The notes under the pieces: generated by a model
Database searches by the model: none
What the model saw: the letters and a program-made list of their open reading frames with translations, nothing else
Told to the model about the DNA's origin: nothing
Assembly (NCBI RefSeq): GCF_000332075.2
Contig: NZ_ALVU02000001.1
Location: 2,864,324 to 2,928,323 of the forward strand
Source of the DNA: Synechocystis sp. PCC 7509
Lineage (GTDB): Bacteria; Cyanobacteriota; Cyanobacteriia; Cyanobacteriales; Chroococcidiopsidaceae
DNA length: 64,000 nt
Direction: 5' to 3'
Shown here: positions 38,561 through 47,163 of the stretch, piece by piece
How positions within the stretch are numbered: the first letter of the stretch is position 1
How the letters are laid out: the number at the start of each line of letters is the position of its first letter
Made by a program: the position numbers and the translations under genes

Positions 38561-38617
38561 GGGGGGTCTGCCCCCCAAACCCCCCATTGGGGGACGGTTG
38601 CCTCCCCCAAACCCCCT
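38561..38617. repeat. G/C-rich dispersed palindromic repeat, copy 1
   Basis: GGGGGGTCTGCCCCCC followed by AAACCCCCC, ATTGGGGG and CTCCCCCAAACCCCCTG. Short opposing G and C blocks can fold into nested stems. It is related in composition to a second copy at 40103-40172. Such repeats are scattered in many cyanobacterial genomes. Confidence 0.7.
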
Positions 38618-38735
38618 GCAAAAGTGTCTTATCTTTTTGTACGGCAGTTGTTGGGCAATAGACTTCTCTACAGATGGTGTGAACTAAATCTGTGTAAACT
38701 TGTAAATTCTGGTAAGTGTTGTAGTTGTCGCAATC

Positions 38736-40073
38736 ATGACGTTAATTGATACTTTACGCGATCGCCGTCAAAAATTAGCTAAACTAATCGATTTTCCCGC
38801 TATTTTATGGTCTGGTAAAAGTACACCACGTAATTTTGCCGCGAATACCTTTCCTTTTCGCGCTAGTAGTCATTTTCTCTACTTTGCTGGGCTAAATCTA
38901 GAAAATGCGGCAATTCGTCTAGAAAATGGCAATTTAGAGCTATTTATGGACGATCCCCCTAGTAGTAATACTCTATGGCATGGAGAAATCCCAAAACGCG
39001 AGGAAATAGCGGAAAGAATCGGCGCAGATTCTGTCTATCCTTTTGCCAAATTAAGGCAAAGTATCTATAAATCTGCCACACTTCCGGTACAAAATATTGT
39101 TACACGGCAACAACAAGATAAATGGCTACAACGTAAGGCTAGTTTAGAAGGTGTTGATTTAAAGTTAGCAAGTGCGATCGCCCAATTACGTCTTATTCAC
39201 GATAAAGGCGCAATAGCCGAAATCAAACAAGCAGCAAATGTAACTGTAAAAGCTCATCTTGCGGGGATAGAAGCAACTAAAAGCGCCAAAACTGAGGCAG
39301 AAGTCCGCTCGGCGATGGAGCAGGTAATATTAGCTCATAATATGACTTGTGCTTACTCTAGTATCGTTACAGTACGCGGCGAAGTTCTCCATAATAATCA
39401 TTACGACAATAAGTTATCTGCCGGAGATTTGCTATTAGCAGATGTTGGGGCAGAAACCACTAACGGCTGGGCTTCAGATGTAACGCGCACTTGGGCAGTT
39501 TCGGGTAAATTTTCCCCTACCCAAAAAGATATCTACGATGTCGTATTAGCGGCGCACGATGCTTGCATTGCGGCAATTGCTCCTGACGTAGAGTATCAAG
39601 AAATTCATCTACTTGCAGCTTCAATAATTGCTCAAGGATTAGTAAATTTGGGCATTCTACGCGGAAATCCAGAGGATTTAGTTGCTATGGATGCTCACGC
39701 ACTCTTTTTTCCTCACGGTGTGGGGCATCTGTTAGGCTTAGATGTTCACGATATGGAAGATTTGGGAGATGTTGCGGGATACGAAGCGGGAAGAAAAAGG
39801 AGCGATCGCTTTGGGTTATGCTATTTACGTTTAAATCGTCCTCTACGTCCCAAAATGGTAGTAACAATAGAACCTGGTTTCTATCAAGTACCCGCAATTT
39901 TAAATAACTCCGAAACTCGCACCAAATACAAAGATGTTGTCAATTGGCAACAGTTAGATAACTTTGCCGATGTACGTGGGATTCGCATTGAAGATGATGT
40001 ATTAGTCACAGCCCAAGGTAGCGAAGTGTTAACAGCCCAATTGTCTACAAACATCAATGAATTTGCCTCCTAA
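38736..40073 (+). CDS. Xaa-Pro aminopeptidase (M24B)
   Basis: 445 residues. An N-terminal aminopeptidase-P domain (about 1-160) precedes the pita-bread catalytic domain with the five metal ligands in place: DVGAETTNGWASD, HGVGHLLGLDVHD, IEPGFY and GIRIEDD. It releases N-terminal residues before proline in the cytoplasm. Its last 17 bases overlap the start of the next gene. Confidence 0.9.
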   Translation: MTLIDTLRDRRQKLAKLIDFPAILWSGKSTPRNFAANTFPFRASSHFLYFAGLNLENAAIRLENGNLELFMDDPPSSNTLWHGEIPKREEIAERIGADSVYPFAKLRQSIYKSATLPVQNIVTRQQQDKWLQRKASLEGVDLKLASAIAQLRLIHDKGAIAEIKQAANVTVKAHLAGIEATKSAKTEAEVRSAMEQVILAHNMTCAYSSIVTVRGEVLHNNHYDNKLSAGDLLLADVGAETTNGWASDVTRTWAVSGKFSPTQKDIYDVVLAAHDACIAAIAPDVEYQEIHLLAASIIAQGLVNLGILRGNPEDLVAMDAHALFFPHGVGHLLGLDVHDMEDLGDVAGYEAGRKRSDRFGLCYLRLNRPLRPKMVVTIEPGFYQVPAILNNSETRTKYKDVVNWQQLDNFADVRGIRIEDDVLVTAQGSEVLTAQLSTNINEFAS

Positions 40074-41913
40074 CAATGAACCTCCTGCACGAATTTTGGA
40101 AAGCCCCCTAAATCCCCCAACCTTGGGGGACTTTAAATCTAGTCCCCTCCAGAATTGGGGGGTTAGGGGGGCAAAAACTCGTTCGCCCAAGCAGTCTAAC
40201 GAATTAATCTCCTGCGATGTCTTAGTTGTTGGCGGTGGTACGGGCGGAACATCCGCAGCAATCCAAGCAGCAAGGAAAGGGGTTAAAACTATCCTGGTTA
40301 GCGAATTTGAATGGCTAGGCGGAATGCTAACTTCGGCGGGGGTAGCAGCCCCCGATGGTAACGAATTACAAGCTTTTCAAACCGGGCTTTGGGGTGAATT
40401 TCTCCACCAGTTACAGCAAAGACAAGTAGGCGGATTAAATAACAGTTGGGTAAGTTTTTTTAGCTATAATCCCCGCTTGGGTGCAGAAATATTTAAGGGT
40501 TGGGTAAAAGAATTACCAAATCTTCACTGGATTGCGGGAAGTGTACCATTAGAAGTTATTAAGGATGGTAATGCAATTACTGGAGTAAGATTTAGCGATT
40601 TTACTGTTAAAGCCAAAATTACCCTAGATGCAACAGAACTTGGAGACTTATTAGAATTAGCCAAAATTCCCTATCGTTGGGGTTGGGAATTACAAGCTAA
40701 ATGGGGCGAAGCTAGTGCGCCCGTTGCCGAAAATAAATTAACTAAAACTTACCCAGTGCAAGCGCCAACTTGGGTAGTAATTATGCAGGAATTTACAAGT
40801 GCGATCGCGCCCTTAATTCCCCCACCACCAAATTACAACTCCACAAAGTACACTGATGCTTGGGCAAACTATGGACAAGAGGAATTTCTAAACTACGGAC
40901 GTTTGCCAGGTAATTTATTTATGATTAACTGGCCCTTGCATGGTAATGATTATGCTGAAGGTGTCGAACGTCTAATAGAGTCAGAAACATCAAAACAGGA
41001 ATTTTTACAACATAGTCTTTGGCACACTCAAGGATTCGCCCACTTTATCCAATCTCAATTCGGGCGCAAATACGGACTAGCCAACAATATTTTCCCCGTT
41101 GGTGACGGTGCTTATGCTATACATCCTTACTACCGCGAAAGTCGCCGCCTAGTAGGAATAACTACCGTTACAGAACAAACTATTTTACCTATACCTGAAG
41201 GAAATGTCGCCCAGTTACAACCGGAAAGTATTGCAATAGGCAACTACGCAAACGATCACCATTACCCCGGTGTAGATTTTCCCCTCCAGCCTAAATCTAT
41301 TCGTTGGGGAGGACGCTGGACAGGTACGCCTTTTACTATTCCTTTTACTTGCCTCATACCGTTACAAACTGATGGTTTGTTAGCCTGTGAAAAAAATATC
41401 TCTGTTTCTCACATTGCTAATGGTGCAACTAGATTGCAACCTGTAGTAATGAATATCGGACAAGCGGCGGGAATGGCGGCGGCGCTGTGCGTAGAATTGG
41501 ACTGTCAACCGCGAGATTTACCTGTAAGAAAGTTACAAAACGCTCTATTGCAAACTAAAGCTTCTATTATTCCCTTATTCAATTTGCCTGCTAATCATCC
41601 TGATTGGTGGCACTGGCAAAGCTATTATTTAGACCATTTAGAAGCTTATCCTATTAGCGGCAACTGCCCTTGTAGTCAAAATGCCTCACCACCATTACAA
41701 CCTGATTCTCGCAGCTTTGAAGGTATCTTTAACCATCATAGCGAACAAAATTATACGCTTACTTTAACCGAATCAATGCAGACATGGCAATTAGTCACAA
41801 TGCGATCGCACATTCACGATCAATTACAGATATGTAGCGATAATCAACTTCTCAAAGTGTCGGGAACTATCAACTATTCAGGAAAATGGTTATTAGTTGA
41901 AGAAATCAGGTAA
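40057..41913 (+). CDS. FAD-dependent oxidoreductase with a repeat-encoded N terminus
   Basis: 618 residues. The FAD-binding Rossmann motif VVGGGTGGTSAA begins at about residue 54, followed by FEWLGGMLTSAG typical of the FAD_oxidored (PF12831) family. The C-terminal 60 residues have no recognised fold. Residues about 16-38 are translated from a G/C-rich dispersed repeat. No ATG or GTG lies in frame between that repeat and the FAD motif, so the repeat seems to be part of the protein. The substrate is unknown. Confidence 0.8.
   Translation: MNLPPNNEPPARILESPLNPPTLGDFKSSPLQNWGVRGAKTRSPKQSNELISCDVLVVGGGTGGTSAAIQAARKGVKTILVSEFEWLGGMLTSAGVAAPDGNELQAFQTGLWGEFLHQLQQRQVGGLNNSWVSFFSYNPRLGAEIFKGWVKELPNLHWIAGSVPLEVIKDGNAITGVRFSDFTVKAKITLDATELGDLLELAKIPYRWGWELQAKWGEASAPVAENKLTKTYPVQAPTWVVIMQEFTSAIAPLIPPPPNYNSTKYTDAWANYGQEEFLNYGRLPGNLFMINWPLHGNDYAEGVERLIESETSKQEFLQHSLWHTQGFAHFIQSQFGRKYGLANNIFPVGDGAYAIHPYYRESRRLVGITTVTEQTILPIPEGNVAQLQPESIAIGNYANDHHYPGVDFPLQPKSIRWGGRWTGTPFTIPFTCLIPLQTDGLLACEKNISVSHIANGATRLQPVVMNIGQAAGMAAALCVELDCQPRDLPVRKLQNALLQTKASIIPLFNLPANHPDWWHWQSYYLDHLEAYPISGNCPCSQNASPPLQPDSRSFEGIFNHHSEQNYTLTLTESMQTWQLVTMRSHIHDQLQICSDNQLLKVSGTINYSGKWLLVEEIR
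40103..40172. repeat. G/C-rich dispersed repeat inside a coding region, copy 2
   Basis: It begins GCCCCCTAAATCCCCC and ends GGGGGGTTAGGGGGGC, an imperfect inverted repeat, with an inner CCCCCAACCTTGGGGG stem. It lies entirely within the first 40 codons of the FAD-dependent oxidoreductase gene and keeps its frame open. Confidence 0.75.
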
Positions 41914-41915
41914 AA

Positions 41916-42299
41916 ATGAAACAATTTATAACTCTAGAGTGCGATCGCCTTGCTACAGAACTATCTCAAGAAATACTTTTATCTCAATCATACCCAACAC
42001 TTAAAATTGAAGGTTTGGAAACGATTCTCTATATAAAATTTCTCCCTAATTTGTTGCAGGAAACAGCCCAGTTTATCTATGGCGATGTAGAGGTTCAAAG
42101 CAGTAGAGGATTTGAGATTATTCCTTATTCAAAGCTTGGTAAAAACTCTAGTTTTAGATTATTTGATGTAACAAACAATCTCATTGGATTAGGGCGCGTT
42201 GAAAAGAGATGGAATCAATCAGCAATTGCAGAGCAATGGAAAACAGTTTTCATGCTGGAGAAAATGATAAAAATTGATTTTATACGAGTGTTTTCGTAA
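41916..42299 (+). CDS. Unknown protein, 127 residues
   Basis: It starts 3 bases after the oxidoreductase gene. A soluble alpha/beta-looking protein without recognised motif. The sequence is plausible coding sequence with HIP1 near its start. It may be followed by the fragment at 42303-42581. Confidence 0.6.
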   Translation: MKQFITLECDRLATELSQEILLSQSYPTLKIEGLETILYIKFLPNLLQETAQFIYGDVEVQSSRGFEIIPYSKLGKNSSFRLFDVTNNLIGLGRVEKRWNQSAIAEQWKTVFMLEKMIKIDFIRVFS

Positions 42300-42302
42300 T
42301 AG

Positions 42303-42581
42303 GAGTTTGAGCGAATAAAGCTAGGTATCTTACCACTATCTATGGATGATAAATGGTTTATTTATTTTGAGAGCGGACACTTGTATTGTCATCGTAGCTG
42401 GATGGGAATTTGTATTTTTGATGTTCAAATAGAAACTATTGGTAATGAATCTATAACTACTCAAGTTTTAGCAAATAATCATGAATTTCAAAAATCATCC
42501 ATTAGTTTAGATCGGCATAATTATATTTTAAATTTTATTTTTAACCTAATGTGTGAGGAGGCAAAAGTGCTGTATAGCTGA
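42303..42581 (+). pseudogene. Probable N-terminally truncated unknown protein (DDKWFIYFE family)
   Basis: The frame is open from just after a TAG at 42300 and reads FERIKLGILPLSMDDKWFI then YFESGHLYCHRSWMGICIF. That looks like the middle of a conserved small protein whose homologues have more residues before MDDKW. The only ATG is at 42342 (79 residues). It could be a short functional gene, but loss of its 5' part beside an IS element is more likely. Confidence 0.5.
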
Positions 42582-42628
42582 ATGCCATTTAAGAAATTCG
42601 GAGATGTTGTAAAATTGTTGATTAAGTA

Positions 42629-43012
42629 TTAAATTAACAAACCAAACTCGTAGCGGTTAATAAATAGTCCAATTACAAGATCGTGCATAAGCACCGTCTT
42701 AGAAAAGCAAATCGTTTTCCGTGCTAAACGTTCAATTCGTGTTCGTAAATTCAAATGCTTGTTTTCTATTTTTTGAGTGTTTTGTTTGCCAATTTTATGC
42801 AATTTTTGGTCTAAATGCCGCGAATAAGCTCCCCAATCATCGGTGTAAAAACGGGTAATTCCAAAGGGATCTAATAAAGCTTTCAATTGTACAAAAGCTT
42901 CATCAGAACGTCTACCTCTGGCGGAGGCTAAAATTTTTCCGCTCTTACGCTCAATGGCGTGCCATAACAACCTCTGATTAGATTTATTGGTAACGAAACG
43001 ACCCATCTTCAT
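42629..43012 (-). pseudogene. InsB part of IS1-family transposase, frameshifted
   Basis: 127 codons carry the later catalytic residues: aspartate in YTDDWGAY and glutamate in ENKHLNLRTRIERLARKT. The first catalytic aspartate (ELDE) is encoded just upstream but in another frame; one surplus base near 43007 separates them. Without correction no complete DDE domain can be made. Confidence 0.75.
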
Positions 43013-43111
43013 CGAGTTCAGATTCCAAATCTGATGATATTTTCAAAGCCTTAAGCAAGCAAATATCAATCACCATTGACTCGCAATTGCGTTGTTTTAA
43101 AACTGATAAAT

Positions 43112-43399
43112 TCACTGATTGCAATTGGTTTTATTTTTTTTTATTTCTTTAATAACGGTGCTAGTGCTAACGTGTAATACTCGCGCTGTATCTCGAATTC
43201 CACTGCCGTTAAGTGCCATGTCCACAATCTGTTGTTTTACTTTTCGGGATTGACCCGGATAAGCATACTCTAAAATGAATGTTCGACCATCACAAGCTTG
43301 TTCTCGACATTGATAACGTTGCTTTCCTTGAGGAGTCTTTCCATTTTTTACAATATCTACTCCCTGACAGTAAGGACAATGTAATACTTGTGTAATCAT
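43112..43399 (-). CDS. InsA of IS1-family element
   Basis: 95 residues: an N-terminal zinc finger (CPYC and CREQAC) and a helix-turn-helix (IRDTARVLHVSTSTVIKEIKK) that bind the terminal repeats. It ends in a run of nine A residues (the usual slippage site), but the -1 frame meets TAA at 43133-43131 directly after it, so normal frameshifting to InsB is blocked. Confidence 0.8.
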   Translation of the reverse strand: MITQVLHCPYCQGVDIVKNGKTPQGKQRYQCREQACDGRTFILEYAYPGQSRKVKQQIVDMALNGSGIRDTARVLHVSTSTVIKEIKKNKTNCNQ

Positions 43400-43535
43400 A
43401 GCTACTCTTGATGCTGTTGATTCTACTATTTTTCTGAGTTTAGTTTAGTATATCAACAATTTTACAACAACTAATAGTTAAAGGAAAACGCTTATTTACA
43501 GTAAATATTTCGATGTTAATTTGCATAAGAAAAGG

Positions 43536-43768
43536 GAAAGTGCGATCGGGAGCATCTCACCTTTTTGATAAATATTTATACTTATCAAAATAAATCTTAT
43601 ATCAGGGCTTTTGGCAAAAATAGGGTTTTCAAATTGGGATTCCAAAACCAGATTTGTTTCCAACTGATACCTGAAAAAGCTTAATTTTGCGTTTGAGTAT
43701 TTGTACTCATTGCAAAATTGAGATGCTCCCGATCGCGCAAAATTGAGATGCTCCCGATCGCACTTTCT
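43536..43768. mobile_element. MITE-like inverted-repeat element
   Basis: A perfect 24-base inverted repeat (43536-43559 and 43745-43768) encloses 185 bases with no gene. The right end is doubled: CAAAATTGAGATGCTCCC occurs at about 43713 and again at about 43739. The outermost element bases GGGAGC and GCTCCC are each flanked by GCGATC and GATCGC, as if inserted in a HIP1 octamer with GATC duplicated. Confidence 0.65.
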
Positions 43769-43789
43769 AGGAAATATGCAGTTTTGCCT

Positions 43790-44812
43790 TTAGCGAAACA
43801 TACTACTTACTGAAGTATCTTCATGAACCCGCCAAATAGTTTCTCCTAGCAAATTAGCCACCGAAAGCACCGTTAGCTGCTCAAAGTGATTTTCTAAGGG
43901 AACGGGAATTGTATTTGTAACAATTACTTCTTCAAATAAGCCACTCGATAGCCGCTCCACTGCGGGAGGAGAAAACACTGCATGAGTTGCACAAGCGTAT
44001 ACTTGACGCGCTCCTTCCTCTCGTAACAGTTTAGCCCCCGCCGCGATCGTACCACCGGTATCAATCATGTCATCTACTAGCACGGCAGTTTTACCCGCCA
44101 CATCGCCAATGACGTTGAGGACTTCTGCGACATTATGAGCTTGACGACGCTTGTCAATAATTGCCAAAGGCGCATCATTTAGCTTTTTAGCAAAGGCTCT
44201 GGCTCTAGCTACACCCCCAACATCAGGAGAAACTACCACAATATCCGATAACTGTTTACTAGCTAAATAATCAATTATTACTGGCGAACCGTAAACATGA
44301 TCGAAAGGTATATCAAAATATCCCTGAATCTGGGCTGAGTGCAAATCCATTGCTATAACTCGGTGTGCGCCGCCTTGAGTAATCAAGTTAGCCACCAATT
44401 TAGCTGTAATCGACTCTCGCCCCGCAGTTTTGCGATCTGCCCTAGCATAGCCGTAGTAAGGAATTACTGCGGTAATCTGCCGCGCGGAAGCACGACGACA
44501 GGCATCAATCATAATCAGTAATTCCATCAAATGGTCATTTACTGGATTGCAAGTAGGTTGAATAAGATAAACATCACAGCCCCGAATCGACTCTTGAATT
44601 TGAATGTAAAGTTCTCCATCGGCAAATCGCTTACGAATCATTGGACCCAAGTCCATGCCCAAATAACGAGCAACTTCTTGAGAAAATGGGACGTTGGCAG
44701 AACCAGAGAACAAACGCAAGCGGTTATTGTCAGTCATAACCGAACTTTGAGTTGACGGAAGCGTCAAAGTAGTTGCAGATCGTAGCACAACAGACCCTCT
44801 AAGCGGCTTCAT
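43790..44812 (-). CDS. prs: Ribose-phosphate pyrophosphokinase
   Basis: 340 residues. It makes PRPP from ribose 5-phosphate and ATP for nucleotide, histidine and tryptophan synthesis. The N-terminal extension of about 25 residues before TDNNRLRLFSG is usual in cyanobacteria. The ATP flexible-loop segment (YGYARADRKT) and the PRPP-binding motif VLVDDMIDTGGTI are intact. Transcribed alone, diverging from a protein kinase gene. Confidence 0.95.
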   Translation of the reverse strand: MKPLRGSVVLRSATTLTLPSTQSSVMTDNNRLRLFSGSANVPFSQEVARYLGMDLGPMIRKRFADGELYIQIQESIRGCDVYLIQPTCNPVNDHLMELLIMIDACRRASARQITAVIPYYGYARADRKTAGRESITAKLVANLITQGGAHRVIAMDLHSAQIQGYFDIPFDHVYGSPVIIDYLASKQLSDIVVVSPDVGGVARARAFAKKLNDAPLAIIDKRRQAHNVAEVLNVIGDVAGKTAVLVDDMIDTGGTIAAGAKLLREEGARQVYACATHAVFSPPAVERLSSGLFEEVIVTNTIPVPLENHFEQLTVLSVANLLGETIWRVHEDTSVSSMFR

Positions 44813-45178
44813 GGCAATCCTATCATCACGAGTTTATATACTTCCTCAGCAATTGTAGGGAAATTTAATTATAAGCTTGGATAAAGTTATTAATTAACAA
44901 TAGTTTAAGCCTTTTAGGCAAATACTTTGTATAACTAGCCTTTCCACCCGTATTTTGAATTTATTTGTTAAACAAGTATGTAAGCAAAATTACTTAGTTA
45001 TAAAATAGCAGGAGACGGACTTAGTGGTTTTGAGACAACTTTAGAAATTTTAAGAGCGGTCAATTTATGTCTTTACAGCTTGAAAAGCTAATGCGATCGT
45101 ACGATTAAAAGCAGAATCTCCAAATTCTTCTTAGTCTCATAACTAACTGTTGAACTAAATTTTTTTATATTCGTCGCA
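44813..45178. promoter_or_regulatory. Divergent spacer between prs and the Ser/Thr kinase
   Basis: 366 AT-rich bases with no gene seen. It carries the promoters of both neighbours; no specific box was assigned. Confidence 0.4.
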
Positions 45179-46378
45179 ATGCAACCACCTATTTCCCTGC
45201 AAACAGTTCTCCAAAATCGCTATCGTTTAATCAAAATTTTAGGTGAGGGGGGATTTGGTCGTACCTATTTGGCAGCAGATTTAGGTCGCTTTAACGAGCT
45301 TTGCGCCCTTAAGGAGTTAATTCCTTTTCAAAATACACCGGAGTTTTTAGCCAAGGCAAAGCAGTTATTTCAAAAAGAAGCAAGTGTTTTATACAAAATT
45401 CATCATCCTCAAATTCCGCAGTTTAGAGCCACTTTTGAGCAAGATGAACGCTTAGTTTTAGTCCAAGACTACATAGAAGGTAAAAGTTATTTGCAATTAC
45501 TCCAGGAAAAGCAGGCAATAAATAAAACTTTCACGGAAGTAGAGGCAATACAACTATTACAGCAATTATTACCTGTACTTGCTCACTTACACGTTAGGGG
45601 CATAATTCACCGTGATATCTCCCCCGATAATATTATTTGGCGCGAAATTGATTCTAAGCCTGTATTGATTGATTTTGGTGTAGTTAACGAAATAGCCAGC
45701 CGGATTCAAGCGATTAATCCTCAATCTGTGACAACAACGGTAGGGAAATTAGGCTACGCGCCCATCGAACAACTGCAAACGGGTAGAGCTTACGCCAGTA
45801 GCGATCTGTACTCATTGGCAGTGAGTATTATAGTTTTACTTACAGGCAAGCAGCCTTTAGAATTATTTGATGACGAGCAATTTATCTGGAATTGGCAAGG
45901 GTGGACAAAGGTAAGTCAAGAATTTGCTTGCTTGCTCAATCGGATGCTAAGTTACAAGCCAAGCGATCGCTATCAATCCGTTGCCGAAGTTGCCAAAGCC
46001 CTACAATTGATGCTAGAATCCGCTCCCCAAACGCCATTACCAAATAGTCTTCAACCTGTAGCTGCACTGCCACAAATAGAGCAAAATTCCCCTCCTCATC
46101 TCCCCGTTACTGCCCCATCTCAAATAAATACAATGGCAATTGGTCGTCGTCCCGATGAAATCAAACCCATTGCTACCAAACAATTGCAACCAACGGTTAC
46201 TAAGCTTTCTATTTGGGAACGCTGGTGGGCGATCGCATTTATTTTTGTGGCGGTGGCTTTGATTGCTGGCGGTAGTTCTTTGTTATTTGTAAGTTGGTTA
46301 TTAAATAATAATCAGAAAGGAGAACCGCAAACTTTCCCTTCGCCGCTAATTGCTGAACCACCTTCTAAATCTAATTAA
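45179..46378 (+). CDS. Serine/threonine protein kinase with C-terminal membrane helix
   Basis: 399 residues, Hanks-type. Glycine loop LGEGGFGRTYLA near 20-31, lysine in CALKEL, catalytic loop HRDISPDN and DFG are intact. After a linker rich in Pro and Gln, one membrane helix lies near 350-372 and a short tail would be outside the cytoplasm. It is followed 9 bases later by bioD. It might phosphorylate targets opposed by the PP2C encoded at 12262, but nothing in the sequence links them directly. Confidence 0.92.
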   Translation: MQPPISLQTVLQNRYRLIKILGEGGFGRTYLAADLGRFNELCALKELIPFQNTPEFLAKAKQLFQKEASVLYKIHHPQIPQFRATFEQDERLVLVQDYIEGKSYLQLLQEKQAINKTFTEVEAIQLLQQLLPVLAHLHVRGIIHRDISPDNIIWREIDSKPVLIDFGVVNEIASRIQAINPQSVTTTVGKLGYAPIEQLQTGRAYASSDLYSLAVSIIVLLTGKQPLELFDDEQFIWNWQGWTKVSQEFACLLNRMLSYKPSDRYQSVAEVAKALQLMLESAPQTPLPNSLQPVAALPQIEQNSPPHLPVTAPSQINTMAIGRRPDEIKPIATKQLQPTVTKLSIWERWWAIAFIFVAVALIAGGSSLLFVSWLLNNNQKGEPQTFPSPLIAEPPSKSN

Positions 46379-46387
46379 CAGGATATT

Positions 46388-47092
46388 TTGAACGCACTAC
46401 TAATTACAGGTACAGATACCGAAACAGGTAAAACTGTTTTAACCACCGCTTTAGCTGCTTATTGGCAAAGGTTTGTTTCTCCAAAAAAGCTGGGGATAAT
46501 GAAACCAATTCAAGCGGGAACTGGCGATCGCGAATTATACGCGCAATTATTTACTCTCCATCAATCTATCGACGAAATTAATCCTCTATACTTTGATGCC
46601 CCTTTAGCACCCCCCATTGCTGCCGCCAAAGAAGGACGCACTGTAGACTTAGGTATAGTATGGCAAGCGTTTCAGCAGTTGCAAAGGACACGAGATTGGG
46701 TGCTAGTAGAAGCTTTAGGCGGACTTGGATCGCCGATAACTTATGAATTTACCGTAGCTGACTTAGCTGCCGAATGGCGATTACCAACAGTTTTAGTTGT
46801 TCCGGTAAAACTAGGAGCAATTGCTCAAGCCGTTGCTAATGTTGCTTTAGCTAGAATGACGGGAGTTGATCTTAAAGGCATTATTTTAAATTGCGTACAG
46901 CCAGTTTCAAGCGAGCAAATTACCGATTTGACACCCATAGGCTTGATTCAATCGCTGACTAATATACCTGTATTAGGTTGTATGCCTTATTTAGATGATC
47001 CAAAAGATTTAGATAAACTGGTACAAGTAGCAGCAAATCTAGACCTAGAAATATTATTGCCGTTTACTCTAGCTAATACTAAGAGAAAATAA
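46388..47092 (+). CDS. bioD: Dethiobiotin synthetase
   Basis: 234 residues from TTG 46388, with AGGA 6 bases upstream. It closes the ureido ring of biotin from diaminopelargonate, CO2 and ATP. P-loop TGTDTETGKT opens the protein and the MKPIQAG segment follows. Directly behind the Ser/Thr kinase gene; other bio genes are not in the window. Confidence 0.9.
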   Translation: MNALLITGTDTETGKTVLTTALAAYWQRFVSPKKLGIMKPIQAGTGDRELYAQLFTLHQSIDEINPLYFDAPLAPPIAAAKEGRTVDLGIVWQAFQQLQRTRDWVLVEALGGLGSPITYEFTVADLAAEWRLPTVLVVPVKLGAIAQAVANVALARMTGVDLKGIILNCVQPVSSEQITDLTPIGLIQSLTNIPVLGCMPYLDDPKDLDKLVQVAANLDLEILLPFTLANTKRK

Positions 47093-47163
47093 GTTATCAG
47101 CGATCGCCTTTTCATCGAGCAAATACAGTTGATTGAAAATTTAGTTAAATCTTTATTCAAAAC

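Larger units (their letters stand above)
42605..43469 (-). mobile_element. Decayed IS1-family insertion sequence
   Basis: The 865-base element is bounded by perfect 18-base inverted repeats at 42605-42622 and 43452-43469 (TGTTGTAAAATTGTTGAT). It encodes, on the - strand, InsA-like and InsB-like frames. No target duplication is visible in the flanks. The reading frame needed for transposase is broken in two places, so it should not move by itself. Confidence 0.85.
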
